Shown here one piece after another: positions 6,795-13,159 of a stretch of 18,899 nucleotides of DNA (the first letter of the stretch is position 1; the number at the start of each line of letters is the position of its first letter). Position numbers and translations under genes: made by a program. The stretch covers positions 5,189,839 through 5,208,737 of the forward strand of contig CP070771.1 of NCBI GenBank assembly GCA_020345785.1. Reading direction: 5' to 3'. Under the pieces are notes generated by a model. That model did no database searches and was not told where the DNA came from. It saw only the letters and a list, made by a program, of their open reading frames with translations. This stretch comes from Desulfobacterales bacterium. Lineage in GTDB: Bacteria > Desulfobacterota > Desulfobacteria > Desulfobacterales > JAFDCJ01.

Positions 6795-8750
6795 TCATCC
6801 CCGAGAATTTGGCTGCACCGCCTTGCGGCGGTCCGGCAATACGATAATAATCGTTCCTAAAACCATGATACCGCCGCCAATCCAAAGCCAGACGACAAGC
6901 GGATTCACCAAAACTTTAAAAGTGGCGGAATCCTCGTCGTATCCGGCAAGGATAACATAAAGGTCTTCTTTAAAATTCGTGTGAATAGCCACTTCTGTTG
7001 TCGGTTGATTCTGTCCGCGGTAAAGACTTTTTTCGGGCGATACGACCCCCACTTGATGTTGATCGTTTAGCACGGTCAACGTCGCAACGACTTTTTGTTT
7101 ATTGGCCGTGGGATAATTGGAGAGCGCATCGAATCGTAAGGTGTAGTTTTTAATTTCCATCGACTCCCCTTCTTTCAAGGAGGCCTGTTTTTCCATATTA
7201 AAAACGCTTCCGGCAAAGGCCATGAAAATCAGAACAACCCCGAAATGGACAACATGGCCGCCGTAACGTCGCTTATTTTTTGTCACAAGTTTCCAAAATG
7301 CTTTGGGATAGTTCTCGGCAAAAACAGCATGCCGGGTGCGGGTGCCGGTAAAAAACTCCATAAAAAGGTTGAATGCAACAAAGATGCAAAATATGAAAGT
7401 GATGAAGGCGTAAGGTGATCGAATGCCGTAAACATATAACCCGATCGCCGCAATGCCCGACACGATTATCGGCAGCAAAAGTTTGCCGGCAAATTTTTTA
7501 AGCGTAGTTTTACGCCAGGCAATGATCGGGCAGATGCCGGTCAACAGAAGCAGTGTCAACCCGATGGGAGTAACAACAGCGTTGTAGAACGGCGGTCCGA
7601 CTGTAATTTTAACGCCTCGAATAGCCTCGGAAATAATTGGGAAAAGAGTACCCCACAGGACCGTAAAAGCGATGCCGACAAAAAACAGGTTGTTGACCAG
7701 AAAACTGCTTTCTCTGGAGAGTAAGGAATCCAGTTGATTCCTGCTTTTCAGATGGGGCAGGCGATAAACGAGCAGTGCGAGTGAAACGAAAAGCAAAAGC
7801 AGTAAGAATAACAAAAAGAACCAGCCCAGGGTCGATTCTCCAAAGGAGTGGACGGAAGCAATCAACCCACTTCGGGTGATAAAGGTCCCAAAGATGGTCA
7901 TAAGAAAGGTAAAGATAATCAGGACAATGTTCCAGACTTTTAACATATCTCTTTTTTCTTGAATCATTACCGAATGCAGGTAAGCGGTTGCCAATATCCA
8001 CGGCATAAATGAAGCATTTTCAACTGGATCCCAAGCCCAGTAGCCACCCCAACCCAGTTCGACATAAGCCCATTCCATTCCCAGCAGATTACCGGCAGTT
8101 AAAAAAGCCCAGGCAGATAGGGTCCACTTGCGGGTGGTTTTAATCCATGTACTGCCGAGCTTGCCGGTAATCAGAGCCGCCAGAGCAAAAGCAAAAGGAA
8201 CCGTAAATCCAACGTAGCCTATTAATAAGGCCGGCGGATGAAAAATCATACCGGGATTTTGAAGCAGCGGGTTTAAACCCTGGCCGTCAAACGGTTTGAA
8301 ACTATAGGTTTTAAAGGGGTTGGTTGCAAAGATCATCAGAAATGTAAAAAAGAATATAACGGCTGTCAAAACCAGGAGAACGTGCGGCATAAGTTCGCGA
8401 TTTTTATTTTTGTTCTGGAAGACTACCACTGCCGTGAATAACGAAAGAATCCAGCTCCAGAACAGGAGCGAGCCTTCCTGCCCGGCGTAAAAAGCGGTCA
8501 GCGTATAAAGCAGCGAAAGGCTCCGGTTGGTATATCTGGCAACGTATTCAATTTGAAAATTCCTTGTTACCAGCGCATAAACCATGGCCGTCGCGGACAC
8601 AGTCAAAAAAACAAAAACCGAAGCTGCAGCGTTTTCAGCGCTGGCAACCACCTCGGCCCTGCGGTTTTTAATACCAAGAACCAACGCCAGGCAGCTATAA
8701 ACAGACAAGAATAATGCTATTAAAATAGAATAATAACCGGCTTCAGTCAT
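6795..8750 (-). CDS. ccmF: Haem lyase subunit CcmF
   Basis: CcmF, with CcmH, attaches haem from CcmE to the CxxCH motifs of apocytochromes c. The 651-residue protein is within the normal length range and has about 14-15 hydrophobic segments. Conserved blocks are GQEGSLLFWSW (90-100), LNPLLQNPGMIFHPPALLIG (about 159-178) and the tryptophan-rich haem motif WGGYWAWDPVENASFMPW (234-251). A soluble C-terminal periplasmic domain (about 520-620) precedes a last membrane segment. It is the first gene of the ccm operon, with Shine-Dalgarno GGAGG 6-7 bases before ATG. A perfect hairpin lies immediately upstream of that site. Sixty-four bases separate it from the CcmI-like gene. Confidence 0.97.
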   Translation of the reverse strand: MTEAGYYSILIALFLSVYSCLALVLGIKNRRAEVVASAENAAASVFVFLTVSATAMVYALVTRNFQIEYVARYTNRSLSLLYTLTAFYAGQEGSLLFWSWILSLFTAVVVFQNKNKNRELMPHVLLVLTAVIFFFTFLMIFATNPFKTYSFKPFDGQGLNPLLQNPGMIFHPPALLIGYVGFTVPFAFALAALITGKLGSTWIKTTRKWTLSAWAFLTAGNLLGMEWAYVELGWGGYWAWDPVENASFMPWILATAYLHSVMIQEKRDMLKVWNIVLIIFTFLMTIFGTFITRSGLIASVHSFGESTLGWFFLLFLLLLLFVSLALLVYRLPHLKSRNQLDSLLSRESSFLVNNLFFVGIAFTVLWGTLFPIISEAIRGVKITVGPPFYNAVVTPIGLTLLLLTGICPIIAWRKTTLKKFAGKLLLPIIVSGIAAIGLYVYGIRSPYAFITFIFCIFVAFNLFMEFFTGTRTRHAVFAENYPKAFWKLVTKNKRRYGGHVVHFGVVLIFMAFAGSVFNMEKQASLKEGESMEIKNYTLRFDALSNYPTANKQKVVATLTVLNDQHQVGVVSPEKSLYRGQNQPTTEVAIHTNFKEDLYVILAGYDEDSATFKVLVNPLVVWLWIGGGIMVLGTIIIVLPDRRKAVQPNSRG

Positions 8751-8762
8751 TCCGCGCCTCCG

Positions 8763-8778
8763 CTCCCGACACCGGGAG
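8763..8778 (-). other. Perfect hairpin abutting the ccmF ribosome-binding site
   Basis: On the minus strand CTCCCG-GTGT-CGGGAG forms a 6-bp stem with a tetraloop, immediately followed by the ccmF Shine-Dalgarno GCGGAGG (8762-8756). There is no U-run, so it is not a terminator. It could shape leader mRNA stability or ribosome loading on the ccm operon. Confidence 0.45.
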
Positions 8779-8924
8779 AACGTTGTTGATCGGCAATACT
8801 TTATTTTGCAATTTTTAATTCCTCGACACCTGAAAATATAATAGGGTAACCCACTTGTGATCTTTACACAGGGCGTCTAAAATAATTCGTAATTACTCAG
8901 GTGAATTGAATGGGGCGTGATTAT

Positions 8925-9227
8925 TTAACGGAAAAATCGGGGGGGTCTGAAGAGCGGCCAATAAACGCCGGACGGAACTAGTTGCCGGGCGGTGCCAAGA
9001 AGAAAGCCTGCAGGGGCCAATACGAAAAAGGCCGACAACACAACGCCGATCTGGACAAATGAATGGTATGTAAAGGGGCAACTTCCGTCAACGGGCGAAT
9101 CGAAATCGAGATTCCTTGAGCTACAATAAGATGAGCATAATGAAATAACCGGAAGCCCGTAAAGCAGAATTCCAGCTATCATGATGATAAGGAAAATGTT
9201 TTTTCTCGTTTTTCTCGTGATATTCAT
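8925..9227 (-). CDS. Small two-segment membrane protein with Cys-rich loop (hypothetical)
   Basis: One hundred residues with a basic N-terminus (MNITRKTRKN), a first membrane segment (about 11-30) and a loop with three cysteines (SLCSSYCSS and SCPF). A second segment follows (about 57-78), then a short Pro/Arg-rich C-terminus (PLFRPPRFF). The layout is like that of small exported proteins found near heavy-metal genes, but I cannot assign a family. It is probably monocistronic: a TTGACA box lies 57-62 bases upstream, and it is about 170 bases from ccmF on the same strand. No clear Shine-Dalgarno precedes the ATG, so the start is uncertain. The consistent topology makes it more likely real than chance. 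Confidence 0.6.
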   Translation of the reverse strand: MNITRKTRKNIFLIIMIAGILLYGLPVISLCSSYCSSRNLDFDSPVDGSCPFTYHSFVQIGVVLSAFFVLAPAGFLLGTARQLVPSGVYWPLFRPPRFFR

Positions 9228-9262
9228 TGGTTATTATAACGTCAAATTAACTACAAGTATTT

Positions 9263-9289
9263 TTTATACCACACTGTGGCAAATGTCAA
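9263..9289 (-). promoter_or_regulatory. Candidate sigma-70 promoter with embedded palindrome
   Basis: Minus strand: TTGACA (9289-9284), a 15-base spacer, then TATAAA (9268-9263), about 36 bases before the ATG of the small membrane protein. The spacer contains a perfect 11-bp palindrome CCACACTGTGG (9269-9279), a plausible operator. The short spacer lowers confidence. Confidence 0.4.
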
Positions 9290-9450
9290 GGTTTTTTTTG
9301 AAAGCGGTGACAGAGCAGCTAGGAAAAAAATTTAAACTTTTACGTGGAAAATGGGACGAAGCACTGATCTGCAGGAAGATTCAAAAACGCCGACCGATGG
9401 AAATCAGCTGTATACTTATTACCCGACGGACCTGCCCTTTTCAAATTTAT

Positions 9451-9469
9451 ATGCGCAAAAATGACGCAT
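9451..9469 (+). promoter_or_regulatory. Candidate enhancer (activator) site for the sigma-54 promoter
   Basis: The inverted repeat ATGCG-N9-CGCAT lies about 95-115 bases upstream of the sigma-54 promoter at 9565. This is the usual place for binding sites of NtrC-family activators. The sequence does not identify the activator. Confidence 0.4.
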
Positions 9470-9564
9470 GAGTTAGGGGATTTCGGCTAAAGAAAAAGCT
9501 TCTGCAAAGCTCAAACATGAATTAAATCATTAATTTTATATGGTTAGAGGACCTTATTTAAAAT

Positions 9565-9579
9565 TGGCACAGCATTTGC
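9565..9579 (+). promoter_or_regulatory. Sigma-54 (RpoN) promoter
   Basis: TGGCAC-AGCAT-TTGC matches the sigma-54 consensus TGGCAC-N5-TTGC in every fixed base with correct spacing. Transcription would begin about 12 bases after the GC, near 9591. It is oriented toward the Gly/His/Cys-rich membrane protein gene (ATG 9665), and possibly the cyclase and methyltransferase beyond. The rest of the 9228-9664 gap holds the divergent sigma-70-like promoter and the inverted repeat at 9451; I see no gene in it. Confidence 0.85.
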
Positions 9580-9664
9580 GTAATAGAAAGATCAAAAAGA
9601 GAAAATGATCCCTTTTAATATTTGAAACACTCAATTAGGGTTCAACTCAAAGGAGGCTACAACC

Positions 9665-9931
9665 ATGCAAAATGTAATCCCTCTAATTTTTATTGGATTC
9701 TTTATTTATCTTATCTTTTCGCGGAAAGGTGGAATGGGCGGAATGGGGTGTTGCGGCGGCCATGGCGGCCACGAAGACCAAGGCAGCCACCGCGACCGCT
9801 CTTCAGACAAAGAAAAAAAAGTGAATTCCGAACCGGTCTCTCAAACCCAGGATGAGAAAGTGATTGATCTGCTGGAGGGTAAGGACTATGTTCTTATTCC
9901 TGTCAAAGATGATTCGCGTCGCATCAGATAA
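9665..9931 (+). CDS. Small membrane protein with Gly/His/Cys-rich tail (hypothetical)
   Basis: Eighty-eight residues. A short N-terminal membrane segment (about 3-18, NVIPLIFIGFFIYLIF) is followed by a Gly/Met-rich hinge (GGMGGMG), the cluster C29-C30-GGH33-GGH36 and further His42. A charged Lys/Asp-rich segment then leads to an ordered-looking end (VIDLLEGKDYVLIPVKDD). A consensus Shine-Dalgarno (AAAGGAGG, 8 bases before ATG) and the sigma-54 promoter at 9565 support strong, regulated expression. The CC/His cluster suggests binding of a soft or transition metal at the cytoplasmic face. I do not recognise a named family. The gene could be co-transcribed with the YHS-containing cyclase, whose YHS domain is also metal-associated. 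Confidence 0.8.
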   Translation: MQNVIPLIFIGFFIYLIFSRKGGMGGMGCCGGHGGHEDQGSHRDRSSDKEKKVNSEPVSQTQDEKVIDLLEGKDYVLIPVKDDSRRIR

Positions 9932-10042
9932 TATCCTTATCGGACAAGCCTCAGCTGATCAGTCAATTCATCACCGGAGGATGCGAGATCAATTAGATTT
10001 TCTAACGGAGAATATGTTGGCTCGGTAAAGAAATAAGTTACT

Positions 10043-10708
10043 ATGAATACACCCAAAGAAATCAATCGCGTTTTTTTGGTTGCAGATCTTTCAGGCTACA
10101 CCGCTTTGACCGAAGCCCATGGAAATATTTCAGCTGCCAAAATAGTAAAACGCTACTTTGAAATAGTGAATGCAATACTTGACGATAAAGCTCAACTTGT
10201 CGACAAAGTAGGGGATGAAGTATTAGTTGCGAGTGAAAATGCTGACGTTGGCATTCAAATTGCCGCTATGCTTCGAGCCCAAATCGAAGAAGAACCAAAT
10301 TTCCCGAATGTTCATATCGGAATTCATGCCGGCTGTGTTGTTGAACAGGATGGCCAATACGTAGGCTCGGCTCTCAACATCGCATCAAGGGTAGCTGCGT
10401 ATGCCAGGGCAGGCCAAATACTTTGTACCGAAAGTGTGATCGAGTGGATAAGCAACAAAGACAGTTACAGATATCGATCTCTAGGCAAAATCAATTTTAG
10501 AAATATAATCGAGCCCCTGTCGATTTTCGAGATAATCGACAATTTGGAAAAATATGAAAATCACGTCACGGATCCGGTATGTCGTATGCTTGTCAAGCCT
10601 GATACTGCTCCCGCGAAACTGCCTTTTCAAGGCCAGACTTATTATTTTTGTTCCTTTGAGTGTGTAAAAGCATTCGCTGGAAATCCGCGCGCGTATATAC
10701 CACAATGA
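10043..10708 (+). CDS. Class III nucleotide cyclase fused to a C-terminal YHS domain
   Basis: Residues about 8-168 form a class III adenylate/guanylate cyclase catalytic domain. Metal-binding Asp is at 15 (VADLSGYTAL) and 58 (DKVGDEV), the purine-selecting Lys at 55, and the transition-state pair at N112 and R116 (LNIASRVA). The residue that usually pairs with Lys in purine selection (Asp) is Ser109. Residues about 176-220 form a YHS domain (DPVCRMLV, YYFCSFECVKAF, Cys 180, 203, 207), found in copper and other metal-handling proteins. No membrane segment or receiver domain is present. The likely output is cAMP, gated by metal through the YHS domain; this is inference. The Shine-Dalgarno is weak. 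It lies 110 bases after the Gly/His/Cys protein and 33 before the methyltransferase. Confidence 0.9.
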   Translation: MNTPKEINRVFLVADLSGYTALTEAHGNISAAKIVKRYFEIVNAILDDKAQLVDKVGDEVLVASENADVGIQIAAMLRAQIEEEPNFPNVHIGIHAGCVVEQDGQYVGSALNIASRVAAYARAGQILCTESVIEWISNKDSYRYRSLGKINFRNIIEPLSIFEIIDNLEKYENHVTDPVCRMLVKPDTAPAKLPFQGQTYYFCSFECVKAFAGNPRAYIPQ

Positions 10709-10741
10709 GCCATCCTTTTAACGATATTGGGGTGTAATGTT

Positions 10742-11401
10742 ATGGCCTTCGACAAAAAAGACATAACTGTGCTTTATCGAAAACGAGCCAAAAATTATAA
10801 TCTTAGCGCCAACCTCTACTATTTGATTGACATAAGAGAATACGCCTACCGCAAACGGGCTGCAGATGCGCTCGCATTGAATTCGGGTGATGTAGTGGTG
10901 GAAGTAGGCTGTGGTACTGGCTTGAACTTCGGACCTCTTAGAAATAAGGTCGGTCCGGAAGGGAAGATTGTTGGCTTGGATTTGACTTTTGATATGCTTT
11001 CAGTAGCAAAACAGCGCATCGAAGATAAAGGATGGAAAAATATTAGTCTTATTCAATGTGATGCCGCTTCGTATGACTTTTCCCTTCACCTGGATGGTAT
11101 CATATCGACCTTTGCCATAACTTTGATGCCGGAATATGATCAAATTATAAAGAAAGGCAGCGCCGCGTTATCCCCTGGGAAAAAACTAGTCGTATTGGAT
11201 TTTAAAATGCCTGCCAAGTGGCCTATCTGGCTGATCAAGCTCTTTGTCATTCTGACGCGGCCGTTCGGAGTGACTCTGGATTTAGCGGACCGGCACCCAT
11301 GGGAGTCAATCGGCCGTTATCTTGATTCGCTAAAAGTTGAGACCTTCTATTGTGACGCCATCTATATCGCCGCAGGAGAAAAAGGTAGGACAGTTCGTTA
11401 A
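10742..11401 (+). CDS. Class I SAM-dependent methyltransferase (UbiE-like)
   Basis: A 219-residue Rossmann methyltransferase. The SAM-binding glycine motif is VVVEVGCGTGLNF (about 51-63), the acidic motif II is IVGLDLTFDML, and motif IV/V is LDGIISTFAITLM. The C-terminal part contains a hydrophobic stretch (KWPIWLIKLFVILTRPFGV) that could sit at a membrane, as in methyltransferases acting on quinones or lipids. The substrate cannot be told from sequence. ATG 10742 has GGGGTG 8 bases upstream; a TTG 15 bases earlier is in frame but unlikely. It follows the cyclase by 33 bases on the same strand and converges with the NfeD-like gene after 9 bases. Confidence 0.88.
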   Translation: MAFDKKDITVLYRKRAKNYNLSANLYYLIDIREYAYRKRAADALALNSGDVVVEVGCGTGLNFGPLRNKVGPEGKIVGLDLTFDMLSVAKQRIEDKGWKNISLIQCDAASYDFSLHLDGIISTFAITLMPEYDQIIKKGSAALSPGKKLVVLDFKMPAKWPIWLIKLFVILTRPFGVTLDLADRHPWESIGRYLDSLKVETFYCDAIYIAAGEKGRTVR

Positions 11402-11410
11402 AAAATTTGA

Positions 11411-11761
11411 TCATTGTTTTTCAAACGGGGCTTCGGTCACCAGAAGATTCAATCCAAAAATCCCTGTAATCACTACCTTTTCGCCTTCCAAGAACGTTTT
11501 GCCTCGGGCGGTCGCACACCAAATTTCGGTCGCATATTGGACTTTGCCCTCCGGATCGATCTTCCGGACCACCACTGCAGTTTTACCCAACATGGCCTCT
11601 TTGCCGGTGTAAACTTTGCTCCGCAGCGCCTGGAAAACCTTGTAGTAGAGCAACAAGGAGATGCCCAAGATGATCAAATATACCATCAGAGCAGTCTTAA
11701 AAGGGAAGAACCAAAAAACCGGCAGCCCGAAAACCGGCAGAAAAAATATCAGGTGGCACAT
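11411..11761 (-). CDS. Short NfeD-like membrane protein (OB-fold)
   Basis: One hundred and sixteen residues: two hydrophobic segments (about 2-20 and 24-40), then a small beta-barrel domain (GKTAVVVRKIDPEGKVQYATEIWCATA, continuing EGEKVVITGIFGLNLLVTEA) resembling the NfeD C-terminal OB fold. Proteins of this class usually work beside SPFH/stomatin-like membrane scaffolds; three SPFH-domain proteins are encoded upstream in this window, which supports the call. The Shine-Dalgarno GGAGG lies 8 bases before the ATG. It is 86 bases downstream of the DUF2933-like gene. The N-terminal protease half of long NfeD proteins is absent. The partner assignment is inferred. Confidence 0.8.
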   Translation of the reverse strand: MCHLIFFLPVFGLPVFWFFPFKTALMVYLIILGISLLLYYKVFQALRSKVYTGKEAMLGKTAVVVRKIDPEGKVQYATEIWCATARGKTFLEGEKVVITGIFGLNLLVTEAPFEKQ

Positions 11762-11847
11762 CGTTAAGGCCTCCGTAGAATGATGCCTTCAGCCACAGAT
11801 TGAATCAGAAGCGGAAGTTTTCTATTATTCTTGCCGTTAATGTTCTT

Positions 11848-12087
11848 TCACTTATCTTCAATTTTGCTGGTTTCAGCCGGCATCTTCGGGTCCGCATGGC
11901 CCGAATGCATCCCTCGCATCATGAAAATATGTCCCAAAGGACAGATAAGAATCAGGGCAAAGTACCCCCATGATCCCAGGATCCCGAGAGAAGAGAGTGC
12001 CATAATTCCAACCAGCGGGATTCCGCAGCAAAGGATCATCGCTAAGGCATGATTTTTTTTTATTTTTTCAAGAAGTAATTTTATCAT
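11848..12087 (-). CDS. DUF2933-like small membrane protein
   Basis: Seventy-nine residues with a basic start, two membrane segments (about 13-33 and 39-55) and the motif CPLGHIFMMRGMHSGH. This closely resembles the C-terminal signature of short DUF2933 proteins, which are common near heavy-metal genes. CC in the first segment (ILCCGIP) plus Met/His/Cys near the end of the second could bind a soft metal. The Shine-Dalgarno AAGGA lies about 8 bases before ATG. It sits between lgt and the NfeD-like gene. Family membership is from memory; function is unknown. Confidence 0.72.
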   Translation of the reverse strand: MIKLLLEKIKKNHALAMILCCGIPLVGIMALSSLGILGSWGYFALILICPLGHIFMMRGMHSGHADPKMPAETSKIEDK

Positions 12088-12170
12088 TTTGTGTTCCTTA
12101 TGGTTTTTACAACCTCAAACGCTGTTGAGTTCATCTTGTCTCAGGTATTGATTTATTCTAACATTGAAGA

Positions 12171-12221
12171 CCTGGTCCTCCCTCCAGGATGTAGGCCCTA
12201 AGGGCTGGAAGCTGGGCCAGG
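12171..12221 (-). terminator. Structured region after lgt (nested inverted repeats, weak terminator candidate)
   Basis: Outer arms CCTGGTCC (12171-12178) and GGGCCAGG (12214-12221) pair over 8 bp with one G-U, enclosing GCCC/GGGC (12195-12205). It starts about 6 bases past the lgt stop. There is no U-run, so intrinsic termination is doubtful; it may protect the mRNA 3' end. Confidence 0.35.
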
Positions 12222-12226
12222 AATCT

Positions 12227-13009
12227 TTACTTTGACCGTACCGGCGACCCCAAATTTTTCTTCAAATAGAACATAAGCGAAATTCCCAGCACGATACCAA
12301 TCACCCCCATGGTCTGGGCCGCTGAAAAATTTCCGTAATAAGTCAGCTTGTCGGCACGAAAATACTCGACGAAGATTCGCGCTGCGGAATACAATATTGC
12401 GTAAAGCAAAAAAAGATGGCCGTTGACGTTTAATTTTTTGCGCAATTTCCACAGTATCCCGAAAATGATCAGGTTTAAAACCATCTCATAAAGCTGCGTG
12501 GGGTGAAGGGACTGACCCGGATACATTTGACCGGCAGGGCTTTCCGGAGAAAAAACCATACCCCACGGCAATGTCGTCGGGTAGCCGTGCGCATCGCCGT
12601 TAAAAAAACATCCAATTCTTCCAATCGCCTGCCCTAAAATAAGCGAGGGCGTCAGCGTATCCAGGAATTTGGCCAGGTTAATACGGTGATAGCGAGTAAA
12701 AACAAAAGATATCACAAGCCCGCCCAATATTGCACCATGAATGGCCAGACCACCTTCCCAGACCGCAAAAACAGAAAGTGGATTTTGCCAGAAAGCTGTT
12801 ATATCGTTAAAGGCAATAAAATAGAGTCTAGCACCGATAACGGCGCCCAGAATCACATAGAGAAAATAATTCTGGATTATTTCATTACCGATCCCATTTC
12901 TCCGGGCTTCTTTGCCGGCAAGCCACATTCCAACAAGACAGGCCAGTGCGATCATAACGCCGTACCAGCGAATGGTCAGATGGCCATATTGTACAATAAC
13001 CGGATGCAT
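12227..13009 (-). CDS. lgt: Prolipoprotein diacylglyceryl transferase Lgt
   Basis: Lgt transfers diacylglycerol from phosphatidylglycerol to the lipobox cysteine of prolipoproteins at the inner membrane. The 260-residue protein has about seven membrane segments. Conserved features are WEGGLAIHGAILGG (about 84-97), the signature GQAIGRIGCFFNGDAHG (about 126-142, with Arg131 and the NGD triad) and HPTQLYE. The family usually has Asn where this protein has Cys134 (GRIGN to GRIGC); as far as I know that does not remove a catalytic residue. The Shine-Dalgarno AAAGGA is 7 bases before ATG. It follows the double-parvulin lipoprotein gene, one of its presumable substrates, with a 22-codon ORF between them. 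Confidence 0.96.
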   Translation of the reverse strand: MHPVIVQYGHLTIRWYGVMIALACLVGMWLAGKEARRNGIGNEIIQNYFLYVILGAVIGARLYFIAFNDITAFWQNPLSVFAVWEGGLAIHGAILGGLVISFVFTRYHRINLAKFLDTLTPSLILGQAIGRIGCFFNGDAHGYPTTLPWGMVFSPESPAGQMYPGQSLHPTQLYEMVLNLIIFGILWKLRKKLNVNGHLFLLYAILYSAARIFVEYFRADKLTYYGNFSAAQTMGVIGIVLGISLMFYLKKNLGSPVRSK

Positions 13010-13048
13010 TATTTGTCCTTTCGGGTGGTTTGTTTAGGCAGTTTAACG

Positions 13049-13117
13049 TCATGCCCGGGACTCTGGCCGGCAGCCCTGGCTGCAGTGGGCAACTCTTGGA
13101 ATCATAAAACGCTTCAC
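13049..13117 (-). CDS. Small ORF (22 residues) with a perfect Shine-Dalgarno
   Basis: Between the parvulin gene and lgt, minus strand, AAGGAGGTGA (about 13132-13123) matches the 16S anti-SD fully, 5 bases before a GTG at 13117. This opens 22 codons (MKRFMIPRVAHCSQGCRPES, then RA and TGA). The peptide is basic, with a CSQGC motif. It ends 39 bases before the lgt start. It could be a real small protein, a metal-binding or modified peptide, or a leader ORF affecting lgt. No homologue comes to mind. The ribosome-binding site is the main evidence. Confidence 0.5.
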   Translation of the reverse strand: MKRFMIPRVAHCSQGCRPESRA

Positions 13118-13159
13118 TGAAATCACCTCCTTTCAGCTTGAGGCAGGGTTTGATCTGTC

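Noticed and set aside
9181..9471. A 96-codon plus-strand frame in the divergent intergenic region
   Set aside because: It overlaps the start and promoter of the minus-strand small membrane protein, lacks a Shine-Dalgarno and shows no domain.
9981..10028. A 15-codon ORF after GGAGG between the CC/His protein and the cyclase
   Set aside because: The ATG is directly adjacent to the GGAGG, spacing is wrong, and the peptide has no feature of interest.
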